Source: Salinibacterium sp. SWN167 (GTDB lineage Bacteria; Actinomycetota; Actinomycetes; Actinomycetales; Microbacteriaceae). From it: a stretch of DNA of 64,000 nucleotides. The notes under the pieces were generated by a model. That model did not search any database. It was not told the origin of the DNA and saw only the letters and a list, made by a program, of their open reading frames with translations. How positions within the stretch are numbered: the stretch's first letter is position 1; each line of letters opens with the position of its first letter. Position numbers and translations under genes: made by a program. The stretch covers positions 1,240,001 through 1,304,000 of the forward strand of contig NZ_JADYWU010000001.1 of NCBI RefSeq assembly GCF_015864665.1. The letters are read 5' to 3'. This document shows, piece after piece, positions 17,894-25,851 of the stretch.

Positions 17894-18910
17894 ATGACAC
17901 TCACCCTCGGATACAAAGCGTCAGCAGAACAATTTGCCCCGCGTGAACTCGTTGAGATCGCAGTGGCCGCAGAAGCACACGGCATGGAGAGTGTTGCGGT
18001 TAGCGACCACTTCCAGCCGTGGCGTCACGAAGGCGGACATGCTCCGTTCTCGCTGACCTGGATGGCCGCGGTGGGGGAGCGCACCAGCACGATCCGGATC
18101 GGCACGAGCGTGATGACGCCGACGTTCCGTTACAACCCGGCTGTGCTTGCTCAAGCGTTCGCGACGATGGGTTGCCTCTACCCGGGGCGCATCATGTTGG
18201 GTGTTGGTTCTGGTGAGGCTCTCAATGAGATTGCCACCGGATTCCGTGGTGCCGGTGAGCAGGAGTGGCCCGAGTTCAAAGAGCGTTTCGCTCGCTTGCG
18301 CGAATCAGTCCGTCTCATGCGAGCGCTCTGGACCGAAGATCGCGTCTCCTTCGATGGCGAGTACTACTCCACCCACGACGCGAGCATTTATGACCGCCCT
18401 GACCAGCCCATCCCGATCTATATCGCTGCCGGTGGGCCGATGGTTGCACGCTACGCGGGCCGTGCCGGCGACGGTTTTATCTGCACCTCGGGTAAGGGCA
18501 TGGAGCTCTACAACGACAAGCTGATTCCCGGTGTGAAGGAGGGCGCGGCCAAGATGGACCGCAAGTTCGAAGACATCGACCGGATGATCGAAATCAAGCT
18601 CTCCTACGACACCGATGCCGACGTTGCTCTCGAGAACACGCGTTTCTGGGCGCCACTTGCTCTCTCGAAGGATCAGAAGCACGACATCACTGACCCCATC
18701 GAGATGGAGCGTGCTGCTGATGCTCTGCCGATCGAGCAAATCGCTTCGCGGTGGATCGTGGGCAATGATCCCGACAAGATTGTGGAAGAGATTCGTCCCT
18801 ACGTGGATGCGGGCCTCAACCACCTCGTCTTCCACGCGCCCGGCGACGATCAGCGCCGTTTCCTTGAGCTCTTCGAGCGCGACATTGCACCGCGATTGCG
18901 GGCGCTGTAA
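17894..18910 (+). CDS. fgd: F420-dependent glucose-6-phosphate dehydrogenase
   Basis: 338 residues, the length of mycobacterial Fgd1. Oxidises glucose-6-phosphate to 6-phosphogluconolactone while reducing coenzyme F420; it is the main source of reduced F420 in actinobacteria. The N-terminal [34 protein letters not shown] (active-site His and Trp), [18 protein letters not shown] and the C-terminal [10 protein letters not shown] are near-identical to what I remember of the mycobacterial enzyme, stronger than a generic LLM call. CACAAT lies 6 nt before the ATG. A strong terminator follows. Confidence 0.92.
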   Translation: MTLTLGYKASAEQFAPRELVEIAVAAEAHGMESVAVSDHFQPWRHEGGHAPFSLTWMAAVGERTSTIRIGTSVMTPTFRYNPAVLAQAFATMGCLYPGRIMLGVGSGEALNEIATGFRGAGEQEWPEFKERFARLRESVRLMRALWTEDRVSFDGEYYSTHDASIYDRPDQPIPIYIAAGGPMVARYAGRAGDGFICTSGKGMELYNDKLIPGVKEGAAKMDRKFEDIDRMIEIKLSYDTDADVALENTRFWAPLALSKDQKHDITDPIEMERAADALPIEQIASRWIVGNDPDKIVEEIRPYVDAGLNHLVFHAPGDDQRRFLELFERDIAPRLRAL

Positions 18911-18970
18911 CTCGCGTTCTGACCGCAGCGGGTCGCGCGAGAGCACGGTCCTAGTGCGACAGGCTTAACC

Positions 18971-19007
18971 AACGATGGGCGGATGCGTGAAGCATCCGCC
19001 CATCGTT
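18971..19007. terminator. Strong bidirectional terminator after fgd
   Basis: A perfect 16-bp stem (AACGATGGGCGGATGC / GCATCCGCCCATCGTT) with a 5-nt loop, followed by GTTGTG. It lies between convergent fgd and hsp20 and can serve both strands. Confidence 0.85.
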
Positions 19008-19048
19008 GTTGTGCGCCACCGTTGAACGCGGCGACGTTCCGGTGTCGG

Positions 19049-19489
19049 CTAGCTCGTGACGGCGACTTTTTCGCTTGAACGAGCCTGGTTCGCCGAGTTG
19101 GTGCTGACCTCAATCTTTCGAGGTTTTGCCTTCTCGGAGACCGGAATAATGACGCTCAAGACGCCATTGTCGTAGCTGGCGCTGATGTTGTCGCGGTCGA
19201 TGCCGGCGCCAATGCTGAACTGGCGCAAGTAAGAACCGTAACGACGTTCCTGAGAGAGCCACTTGGCTCCCTCGCGTTCGCCAGCGGTGCGTTCGGCGCG
19301 AATGGTGAGCAACTGGCCATCAACGTCGACGTCAACGGAGCCCGGATCGATGCCCGGGAGGTCGGCGGTGAGGACGTACTCGTCGGCCTGGCGGTACAGA
19401 TCGACCGGCATCGGCTGGGCGCCGACGCGGGACTGGGCTGCTGCGGTGAGCCGGTCGAGTTCGGCAAAAGGATCAAATGACAGTGTCAT
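19049..19489 (-). CDS. Hsp20/alpha-crystallin small heat-shock protein
   Basis: 146 residues. ATP-independent holdase for unfolding proteins. The alpha-crystallin domain spans residues about 35-125: VDLYRQADEYVLTADLPGID, LTIRAER, then YGSYLRQFSIG and NGVLSVIIPVSEKAKPRKIEV (terminal I-x-I/V-like motif). The start is the ATG at 19489 behind AAAGGGG; an in-frame upstream ATG at 19531 would begin inside the operator. Expression is probably repressed by an HspR-like regulator through the inverted repeat at 19509-19529. Confidence 0.92.
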   Translation of the reverse strand: MTLSFDPFAELDRLTAAAQSRVGAQPMPVDLYRQADEYVLTADLPGIDPGSVDVDVDGQLLTIRAERTAGEREGAKWLSQERRYGSYLRQFSIGAGIDRDNISASYDNGVLSVIIPVSEKAKPRKIEVSTNSANQARSSEKVAVTS

Positions 19490-19508
19490 GGGGAACCCCT
19501 TTCTCAAA

Positions 19509-19529
19509 GTTGAGTCACGGTGACTCAAC
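19509..19529. promoter_or_regulatory. HAIR-type operator (HspR-associated inverted repeat) of hsp20
   Basis: GTTGAGTCAC-G-GTGACTCAAC is a perfect 10-bp dyad. It contains TTGAGT-N7-ACTCAA, the core of the HAIR consensus CTTGAGT-N7-ACTCAAG bound by HspR. On the minus strand it lies 20 nt before the hsp20 start, between a TTGATT -35 candidate (complement of 19530-19535) and a weak -10 (CAACTT, complement of 19507-19512). Repressor binding would occlude the promoter. Confidence 0.8.
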
Positions 19530-19599
19530 AATCAAAAAATTAGCATTCTCGACCTGAGAGTGCCAAGAAATTTCGCTTCCTATTCGCTGAGAACGAAAC

Positions 19600-19629
19600 G
19601 ACCGCCGCCGGAGCGATCCAGCGGCGGTC
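19600..19629 (-). terminator. Hairpin terminator of the 92-residue gene
   Basis: GACCGCCGC (19600-19608) pairs perfectly with GCGGCGGTC (19621-19629). On the minus strand it is followed by GTTTCGTTCT. It lies 13 bp past the stop of the small gene. Confidence 0.55.
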
Positions 19630-19642
19630 GAGTGCGGCGAAT

Positions 19643-19921
19643 TCAGCGGATGATGAACCGCGGATAGTTCTGCTCGGCGCGAGCTCTGGCGTGAGCCAGG
19701 CGCTCATCACGGAGCTGGTGTGCGGCCAGCAGCTCGGCCGACGCGATCAGTCGCGCACGGTGGGGCCGGCGGCTCCACGTGATGAGTGCGACGCCGAGAT
19801 GCAGCGCAAGCCGGTCGATGACTCCCACGCGACGTGCTGCCGCTGGGCGCGGCTTCTCGACGGGGTCAGGTTCGGGCGGATGGGCGTGGCGGTCTTTCGA
19901 GGCCGCCAGTAGTTTGTTCAT
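19643..19921 (-). CDS. Small conserved-type actinobacterial protein
   Basis: 92 residues, very basic. A proline/arginine-rich first half leads into IDRLALHLGVALITWSRR, an amphipathic or membrane-surface helix near residues 40-57, and a second helix of about 30 residues. Small proteins with this DRLALHLGxALxxW pattern are frequent in Microbacteriaceae; no function is known to me. The start at 19921 is chosen as the first ATG with the conserved-looking part. The Shine-Dalgarno is weak (GAAAG), and an in-frame start at 19999 is possible. Confidence 0.5.
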   Translation of the reverse strand: MNKLLAASKDRHAHPPEPDPVEKPRPAAARRVGVIDRLALHLGVALITWSRRPHRARLIASAELLAAHQLRDERLAHARARAEQNYPRFIIR

Positions 19922-20174
19922 GATGGAAACTTTCGTGACAGAGAGAGGTTGCGGATGGCGCGCCAGAGCGCGCTGTTTCAGGTGGCGACCCAACGGCATC
20001 CTTCAGCGATCGCGAGTCGCCAGAGAAGGGGTGATCATCACTGTGAGTGCTGCGCAACCCTGGTGAGGGCGTGCCGACTCGTCAGTCGAACGCGGTCTCG
20101 TGATGATCGAGTTGGGTCGTGTGCTCCGTGAGCGCCGCCACCGTCAGAATCGGTGAGCGGAGAACGCTAACCGG

Positions 20175-20240
20175 TTAGGCGGTGAGGGCGCCGACGGAGC
20201 CGGCGGTAGTGGGGTTCTTGGTCGTAATGAACATAAACAC
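20175..20240 (-). CDS. 21-residue micro-protein
   Basis: GTG start at 20240, TAA at 20175-20177, product VFMFITTKNPTTAGSVGALTA (first residue read as Met). AAAGGAG sits 6-7 nt before the GTG, one of the strongest ribosome-binding sites in the window, and a good promoter lies just upstream. A hydrophobic start (FMFI) is followed by a Thr/Gly/Ala tail. It does not look like an amino-acid attenuator, having no run of one regulatory residue. Possibly a small membrane or signalling peptide, or the leader of a downstream RNA. No homologue known to me. Confidence 0.45.
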   Translation of the reverse strand: MFMFITTKNPTTAGSVGALTA

Positions 20241-20272
20241 GTCAGGCTCCTTTCAATAGTTGGCGTTTGCTC

Positions 20273-20301
20273 AGTGTAGGACGGGCGCTCGTAGAGGACA
20301 A
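20273..20301 (-). promoter_or_regulatory. Sigma-A-type promoter of the micro-gene
   Basis: Read on the minus strand: TTGTCC (complement of 20296-20301), a 17-bp spacer, then TACACT (complement of 20273-20278). The predicted transcription start is about 25-30 nt before the micro-gene GTG. It lies just past the stop of the alpha/beta hydrolase gene, so the micro-gene is an independent unit. Confidence 0.6.
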
Positions 20302-20309
20302 GACCCTAT

Positions 20310-21098
20310 TTAGCTGCGATGCACAGCCGTGATGATTGCTTCGGCAAGTTCAGCTGGCTTCGTGAACTGCGGCCAGTGCCCGGTGGGCAGGTCAACGAGC
20401 TCGAGGTCGTCGAGGCGTGCAAGCTCTGAGGCGAATGGCTCAGAGTCGTGCATCCATGACCGCAATTGTTCGCTCGTGAACTCACAACAAATCACTGTGG
20501 CGGGAACGCTAAACCGTGCCGGAGTCGACAGATTTTGCGGGTCGCTTGCCACGCGAGCGGGCTGCGGAATCGCCATCTCCCGAAATGTGGCCCGCAGCTC
20601 AGCGGTGAGATCAACAAGGTCTTCGTCGTCGAATACCGCCCAGGCGGGCAGCGGAATCTCACCATCGATTGTCGGAAGGTCGGCGTTGATCGGCATCCCG
20701 TGGGGGAGCGGCACCGTGTCGACGTGAACGATGCGCGCAAGGCAAGTGGGGCGAGCATCCGCAACAGCGTGGGCGATGGGGCCGCCACCGCTGTGGGCCA
20801 CGAGCACAATGTGAGGCGCTGTTTGGTCGTGCGCTGCGTCATCCTCGCAGTCATAGTCGCGAGTGAGGCTATCGACGACGTCAACCACCGCGGCAACGTG
20901 GTTGGCCAGAGTGATGGTTGCTCGGTCGGTGTCGTTGCGGTGAAGACCGGGAAGCGTCAACGGGTGAACAGTGTAGCCAGCAGCGCGCAGCGACTGAGTG
21001 ATGGGGGCCCACGACGCTTCGTCGAGCCAGAACCCTGGAATGAGGATGACGTGCATGAGCGGACTAGCGGTGCTGGTGGAAAACGCGCCCAGATTCAT
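20310..21098 (-). CDS. Alpha/beta hydrolase
   Basis: 262 residues. The fold is recognisable: HVILIPGFW (oxyanion strand) near the N-terminus, nucleophile elbow AHSGGGP with the serine near residue 105, and a C-terminal histidine in DLPTGHWPQF. Substrate unknown; the short HSGGG elbow is typical of the small RsbQ/esterase-like group. The start at 21098 is preferred over the ATG at 21056 because GAGGAG lies 6-7 nt upstream. Monocistronic and divergent from the next LLM oxidoreductase gene. Confidence 0.75.
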   Translation of the reverse strand: MNLGAFSTSTASPLMHVILIPGFWLDEASWAPITQSLRAAGYTVHPLTLPGLHRNDTDRATITLANHVAAVVDVVDSLTRDYDCEDDAAHDQTAPHIVLVAHSGGGPIAHAVADARPTCLARIVHVDTVPLPHGMPINADLPTIDGEIPLPAWAVFDDEDLVDLTAELRATFREMAIPQPARVASDPQNLSTPARFSVPATVICCEFTSEQLRSWMHDSEPFASELARLDDLELVDLPTGHWPQFTKPAELAEAIITAVHRS

Positions 21099-21208
21099 GC
21101 CGACTCCTCAGTGAGTAGGTCGCCCATTATCCGCTCGTCGCGACGGCAATTCAATACTCGGTAACCCTGGTGCAGCACGACGAGCGCAATGCACGCCACA
21201 ATAGACGG

Positions 21209-22222
21209 ATGCCCGTGACAGTTGCTGCACCCCACATCGGCTACGCCGCCATGCTCGAACGGTTTCATCCGCGCGATGTGATGGCGTTCGCGCAGCATGC
21301 CGAAGCGCAGGGATTTCGCGGCGTAATGGCCGCCGACCATTACCAGCCGTGGGTTCCCCAGCAGGGACAGGCGTCGTTCGTGTGGAACGTGCTGAGCGCT
21401 CTGGGTGAGACCACGACCGGCGATCTCGGCACGGGCGTCACGGCGCCGACATTCCGATGGCACCCCGCAATGGTCGCTCAAGCTTCCGCTACTTTGGCCG
21501 CCATGAACCCAGGCCGGCACTGGCTCGGGCTCGGCAGCGGCGAAGCCATTAACGAACACATCGTCGGCCAGTACTGGCCAGAAGCCCCCGAACGCATTAA
21601 TCGCATGTTTGAAGCGGTCGAGATCATCAAGAAACTGTTTGCATCGGGTCTCGGCAACAAAGATGTGCGCCACGAAGGCCAGTTCTATCGGCTCGAATCG
21701 ACACGCCTCTGGACAATGCCCGAAGTCGCGCCCGAGATCCTCGTTGCGACAGCAGGCCCCGTCGCCGCCAAGCGTGCGGGCAAAACCGTCGACGGTCTCA
21801 TCACCGAAGCAGCACCCCTCGAGAAAGTCGACATGCTGCTCAAGCGATTCGCTGAAGGAGCACGCGAAGCAGGCCGCAAACCCGAAACTCAGAGCCGCGT
21901 ACTGCGGTTGCACTTGAGCTGGGCCGAAACAGATGAGCAGGCCATGCGCAACGCGCTCACCGAATGGCCGAACGGCGGTTTGCGGTTTGCGAAGAACGAC
22001 ATCCGCTCACCGTTTGAGCTCGAACAGCTCGCCCGCATGGTCCGACCAGAAGACTTTGAGGGGCGGATGCCCGTGAGCGCCGATCCGGACGTGCACCGTG
22101 CCTACATCCAGAGCTACCTCGATCTCGGATTCGACCGTATCTACCTCCACAACGTTGGACGCAATCAGCGCGAGTTCCTCGACGTCTTCGGGCGCGACGT
22201 GCTGCCGGCTCTGCGCAAGTAG
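21209..22222 (+). CDS. LLM-class F420-dependent oxidoreductase, Fgd-like family
   Basis: 337 residues. Luciferase-like TIM barrel of the same subfamily as Fgd: [18 protein letters not shown] aligns with the [12 protein letters not shown] region of Fgd, and [11 protein letters not shown] and the C-terminal [16 protein letters not shown] correspond too. The active-site histidine is kept but the downstream GGHAPF is replaced, so the substrate is probably not glucose-6-phosphate. CACAAT lies 6 nt before the ATG, suggesting a leaderless mRNA. The stop overlaps the cofE GTG by one base, tying it to F420 metabolism. Confidence 0.82.
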   Translation: MPVTVAAPHIGYAAMLERFHPRDVMAFAQHAEAQGFRGVMAADHYQPWVPQQGQASFVWNVLSALGETTTGDLGTGVTAPTFRWHPAMVAQASATLAAMNPGRHWLGLGSGEAINEHIVGQYWPEAPERINRMFEAVEIIKKLFASGLGNKDVRHEGQFYRLESTRLWTMPEVAPEILVATAGPVAAKRAGKTVDGLITEAAPLEKVDMLLKRFAEGAREAGRKPETQSRVLRLHLSWAETDEQAMRNALTEWPNGGLRFAKNDIRSPFELEQLARMVRPEDFEGRMPVSADPDVHRAYIQSYLDLGFDRIYLHNVGRNQREFLDVFGRDVLPALRK

Positions 22223-23049
22223 TGACCGCTCCCGAAATGCCGCAGACTAGACGCGTGAGAATGAGCGCATGGGCTGTGCCCGGCATCCCCGAAATTCAGT
22301 CCGGCGACAACCTTCTTGAGGCGATTGCGGCGGCTCTCGTTGCCGACTCTGACGACGTGAACTCTGGCGGGCTTGTCGACGGCGACATCCTCACTGTGAC
22401 CTCCAAGATCGTCAGCAAGGCTGAGGGGCGTTCGGTGGAAGCCGCTGATCGCGAGCAAGCCATCACCAACGAAACCGTGCGGATCGTGGCATCCCGCGAG
22501 CACCCCAACGGCGTCACTCGCATTGTGGAGAACCGTCTCGGTCTCGTGATGGCGGCGGCGGGCGTCGACTCCAGCAATACCCCCGACGGCATCGTTTTGT
22601 TGCTCCCGCTCGATCCCGATGCGACGGCTCATGAGCTCTGCGCCGGGCTCCGCGAGCGATTCGGGGTGACGGTCGGCATCGTTATCACCGACACCGTGGG
22701 CAGGCCCTGGCGCAAGGGGCAGGCCGACATTGCAATTGGTGCGGCGGGCATCCACGTTCTTGATGATTTGCGTGGCACCGCGGATGCTTCGGGTCGTCCG
22801 CTTGCGGTGAGCGTCACGGCGCTCGCCGATGAAGTTGCTGCCGCGACAGATTTGGTCAAAGGCAAGGCCGGGGGATTACCCGTTGCGGTCCTTCGCGGGC
22901 TTGGCCAGCACGTCGCTGATCTTGACGCTCCCGGTGCGCGATCCCTCGTTCGGTCGGGCCCAGAGGACATGTTCAGTCTGGGCACAAAAGAAGCTTGGAT
23001 GGCCGGCTTCGATGAGGCGCACACCTCAGCGGAATCTAAAGAGGACTAA
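22222..23049 (+). CDS. cofE: Coenzyme F420:L-glutamate ligase
   Basis: 275 residues. Adds gamma-linked glutamates to F420-0, making the polyglutamate tail used by F420 enzymes. Visible: [17 protein letters not shown], ITENxxGLV-type [40 protein letters not shown]. It corresponds to the N-terminal ligase half of mycobacterial FbiB; the C-terminal nitroreductase half (dehydro-F420 reduction) is absent. The GTG at 22222 overlaps the upstream stop, so it is coupled to the Fgd-like oxidoreductase. An ATG at 22261 is an alternative start. Confidence 0.9.
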   Translation: MTAPEMPQTRRVRMSAWAVPGIPEIQSGDNLLEAIAAALVADSDDVNSGGLVDGDILTVTSKIVSKAEGRSVEAADREQAITNETVRIVASREHPNGVTRIVENRLGLVMAAAGVDSSNTPDGIVLLLPLDPDATAHELCAGLRERFGVTVGIVITDTVGRPWRKGQADIAIGAAGIHVLDDLRGTADASGRPLAVSVTALADEVAAATDLVKGKAGGLPVAVLRGLGQHVADLDAPGARSLVRSGPEDMFSLGTKEAWMAGFDEAHTSAESKED

Positions 23050-23075
23050 TACTCGACTGTACGTGAGATTACCTC

Positions 23076-23081
23076 TACGAT
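23076..23081 (+). promoter_or_regulatory. -10 element of the leaderless PLDc_N gene
   Basis: TACGAT followed by exactly 6 nt and the ATG at 23088, with no ribosome-binding site between. Confidence 0.45.
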
Positions 23082-23087
23082 GAGCGG

Positions 23088-23447
23088 ATGGGGAGTCTCA
23101 TTTCGCTCGCGTATTTCGCGTTGCTCATCTCGGTCCTGATCGACATCATCCTGATCGATGAATCGCGCATCAAGCATCTCGGCAAGGTCACCTGGATCTT
23201 TCTCGTGATCTTCATGCCTTTCATCGGCAGCATTCTCTGGTTTGCTATCGGCCGCGAGCACCAGTCCACCGCGCCGAGCTCTCTGCCCTTTGGCGCCCCC
23301 GAGCGTCGCGCACCCCTGCCATCACAGGAGGTGAGCACGACCGAAGCGGAGATAGCGAAGCTCGATGCGGAGATCGAATACTTTCAGCGCCAAGAAAAGA
23401 TCCGTGCCCTTGAAGACGAACTGCGCAAGCGTAAGCAATTGCCGTAG
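23088..23447 (+). CDS. PLDc_N-domain membrane protein
   Basis: 119 residues. Two membrane helices (about residues 5-23 and 33-54) separated by DESRIKHLGKVTW and followed by GSILWFAIGR, the pattern of the phospholipase D nuclease N-terminal (PLDc_N) domain found as a stand-alone actinobacterial protein. The tail from residue 80 is a short coiled coil rich in E/K/R. Function unknown. Its stop overlaps a GTG of the next frame, so it may be read together with moxR. Confidence 0.72.
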   Translation: MGSLISLAYFALLISVLIDIILIDESRIKHLGKVTWIFLVIFMPFIGSILWFAIGREHQSTAPSSLPFGAPERRAPLPSQEVSTTEAEIAKLDAEIEYFQRQEKIRALEDELRKRKQLP

Positions 23448-23473
23448 TGGAAGACCGGTGTAAGACTCGAGAC

Positions 23474-24469
23474 ATGGATGCCCCTACCTCCGGGTCACTA
23501 CCCGACGACGTGTTCCACGATCACTGTGACGCCATTGTGCGCAGTATTTCGACCGTGATCGATGGCAAGACGGAGGCTGTGCGCTTGGCACTCACTGTGC
23601 TCTTGGCGGAGGGTCATCTCCTCATCGAGGATGTGCCTGGTGTCGGAAAGACCATGCTGGCGCGAGCGCTGGCACGAACGGTCGACAGCACCGTTTCGCG
23701 CGTGCAATTCACCCCAGACTTGCTGCCGGCAGACATCACTGGTGTCTCGGTCTATAACCAAAACACCCGCGAGTTTGAATTCAAGAAGGGCCCTGTTTTC
23801 GCCAACATTGTGATTGGTGATGAAATCAATCGTGCGAGTCCCAAGACGCAGTCGGCGCTGCTCGAGTGCATGGCCGAGTCGAGTGTCACCGTCGATGGCA
23901 CGACCTACGAACTTGAAAGCCCGTTCATTGTGGTGGCGACGCAGAACCCCATCGAGATGGAGGGCACCTATCCCTTGCCCGAAGCGCAGCGTGACCGGTT
24001 CATGGCCCGAATTTCGATGGGCTATCCGGATGCCGCAGCCGAGCTGGCCATGCTGCGGTCACGGGAGCTGACAAGTCCGCTGGATGCTCTCACCCCGGTG
24101 GTCTCGGTGTCGCAGTTGCGCGAGCTCATCGCGACCGTACGCCGCGTCTTCGTGAGCACTGCCGTGGAGGAATATGCGGTGGCGATCGCTCAAGCCACCC
24201 GCCGCGACCGTGAAGTGCGGGTGGGTGCGAGTCCCCGCGCGACGCTGCATTTGGTGCGCGCAGCGAAGGCGCGAGCCGCGATTGACGGCCGCGACTTTGT
24301 TCTTCCGGATGACATTGATGCGCTCGCTGTGACGGTGCTGGCCCATCGGATGATTCCTGCTCGTCACACCGGTGATACGTCAGCGCTGCTCTCCGGGCAC
24401 TCAATCGCGGATGTCATCGAGCGCATCGTGGCCGAGATTCCGGTGCCGGTGCACGCGGCCGCATCCTAG
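23474..24469 (+). CDS. MoxR-family AAA+ ATPase
   Basis: 331 residues. Walker A EDVPGVGKTMLARAL, Walker B VIGDEINRASPKTQSALLE and sensor ATQNPIEMEGTYPLPEAQRDRF are all canonical for MoxR. These ATPases act as chaperones that mature partner proteins, usually encoded by the neighbouring DUF58 and transglutaminase genes, as here. The ATG at 23474 is used; a GTG at 23447 overlapping the previous stop would add nine residues. TAAGAC lies 7 nt before the ATG, a weak leaderless signal. Confidence 0.88.
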   Translation: MDAPTSGSLPDDVFHDHCDAIVRSISTVIDGKTEAVRLALTVLLAEGHLLIEDVPGVGKTMLARALARTVDSTVSRVQFTPDLLPADITGVSVYNQNTREFEFKKGPVFANIVIGDEINRASPKTQSALLECMAESSVTVDGTTYELESPFIVVATQNPIEMEGTYPLPEAQRDRFMARISMGYPDAAAELAMLRSRELTSPLDALTPVVSVSQLRELIATVRRVFVSTAVEEYAVAIAQATRRDREVRVGASPRATLHLVRAAKARAAIDGRDFVLPDDIDALAVTVLAHRMIPARHTGDTSALLSGHSIADVIERIVAEIPVPVHAAAS

Positions 24470-24480
24470 AGACAGCTGTC

Positions 24481-25851
24481 ATGGCCCGCGATATGATGCT
24501 GCGATCTATTCGTATTGTGATGGGTGGTGCCCGACTGACAAATCGCGGCGCGACCTTCTTGGTGGCGGGCGGAGTTGCACTGGGTGTGGGCTTTGGTGCC
24601 GGTATGCCGGTTTTGTTATATGTCGGATCTTTTGCTCTGGCTTTGCCGATGGTGGCGGCGTTTTTCGTGCGTAGGCACGCGGCGGCGATGACGGTTACTC
24701 GTCGTTTTTCGTTCCCGGTGGTCGAAGCGGCAAGCACGACCGCTGTGACGCTGCGCGTCGATAATCAATTGCGGCGTGCGACGGCCGCGATGCGGTGGCG
24801 CGATGGTCTTCCGTGGCACCCGTGGGTGACCGAGAGCGGTTGGCTTCCGCGGTTGTCGGTGAAGACGGGGGCGGGCAATGATCGCAGCGCTGCGCAATTG
24901 AGTTACACCCTCACCCCGACCGCCCGCGGAGTCTTCGATGTCGGGCCGCTCGTGGTCGAAGCGTCCGATCCTCTTCAACTGGCGTGGGGTGCGTGGAGCG
25001 TGGGCGCTGCAACACCGCTCATCGTGACGCCGCAAGTGGTGCAGTTCGCGCCGACAGCGCTGTTGGCGCAGTCCGGAGATGGCGAAGCGCGGGTCGTACA
25101 ACGTCGTGCCGCCGGTGACGACGATGACGCGATGACGCGCGAGTATCGTCGGGGAGATGCCATGCGTCGCGTGCACTGGAAAGCATCCGCTCGCCACGGC
25201 AGTCTCATGGTGCGTCAAGAAGAGCAGCACAGTTATCCGCAGGCCCGCATCATTGTGGATACTCGGCTGGTCGGCTACCCCGATGCCAGCCGCGCCGCCG
25301 CGATTCGCACGCCTTCCGGTTCCGCTGTTGCACCAGCGCACAGTCCTCGATTCGAGTGGGTAGTGAGCATGCTCGCGTCGGCTGCCGTGCAGCTACGTCG
25401 CGAGGGTTTTCTCGTGAGCATTGTTGAAACGGGGCAGTCCCAACTGACGGATGCGGCTGTCTTGCACCGCAGGTCGGCGGCGGAGCAGGAGCTGCTGACT
25501 CGGCTCGCGGCGATAGCGCCCATCGATTCTCCCGCCGCGTGGTGGACAGATTCTGCAGCGCGCGCTGCTACGTCGGTGCCCACGATCGCCTTGGTCGCGA
25601 ATCCTGATGCTGAGACCATTGACTTTCTCGCAGCGCAGACAACTGGCGCCGGGCTTGCCGTTGCGTTCGTAGTGGAATCTTCGTCCAGTTTCGGTGACCG
25701 TGAGCGTGGGGGCACCGAGAAACGTGCGCCGGTTACTGATCAGTTGAGCACCGCAGGGTGGAAGGTCATTTCTGTTCGTTCTTACGACGATGTCGCCGAC
25801 GCCTGGAACCTGTTGGTTTCGGAATCTAAGGTGCTCCGTGAGCACGACTGA
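24481..25851 (+). CDS. DUF58-domain membrane protein
   Basis: 456 residues. Two membrane helices near residues 23-60, then a beta-rich extracytoplasmic-type segment, then the DUF58 core REYRRGDAMRRVHWKASARHGSLMVRQEE near residues 220-248. DUF58 proteins accompany MoxR ATPases and are probably their substrates. It starts 11 bp after the moxR stop, and its last 14 nt overlap the start of the transglutaminase gene. Confidence 0.85.
   Translation: MARDMMLRSIRIVMGGARLTNRGATFLVAGGVALGVGFGAGMPVLLYVGSFALALPMVAAFFVRRHAAAMTVTRRFSFPVVEAASTTAVTLRVDNQLRRATAAMRWRDGLPWHPWVTESGWLPRLSVKTGAGNDRSAAQLSYTLTPTARGVFDVGPLVVEASDPLQLAWGAWSVGAATPLIVTPQVVQFAPTALLAQSGDGEARVVQRRAAGDDDDAMTREYRRGDAMRRVHWKASARHGSLMVRQEEQHSYPQARIIVDTRLVGYPDASRAAAIRTPSGSAVAPAHSPRFEWVVSMLASAAVQLRREGFLVSIVETGQSQLTDAAVLHRRSAAEQELLTRLAAIAPIDSPAAWWTDSAARAATSVPTIALVANPDAETIDFLAAQTTGAGLAVAFVVESSSSFGDRERGGTEKRAPVTDQLSTAGWKVISVRSYDDVADAWNLLVSESKVLREHD

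Noticed and set aside
19866-20057. Minus-strand frame of 63 codons between the micro-gene and the 92-residue gene
   Set aside because: No ribosome-binding site, overlaps the 92-residue gene in another frame, and has random-looking composition.
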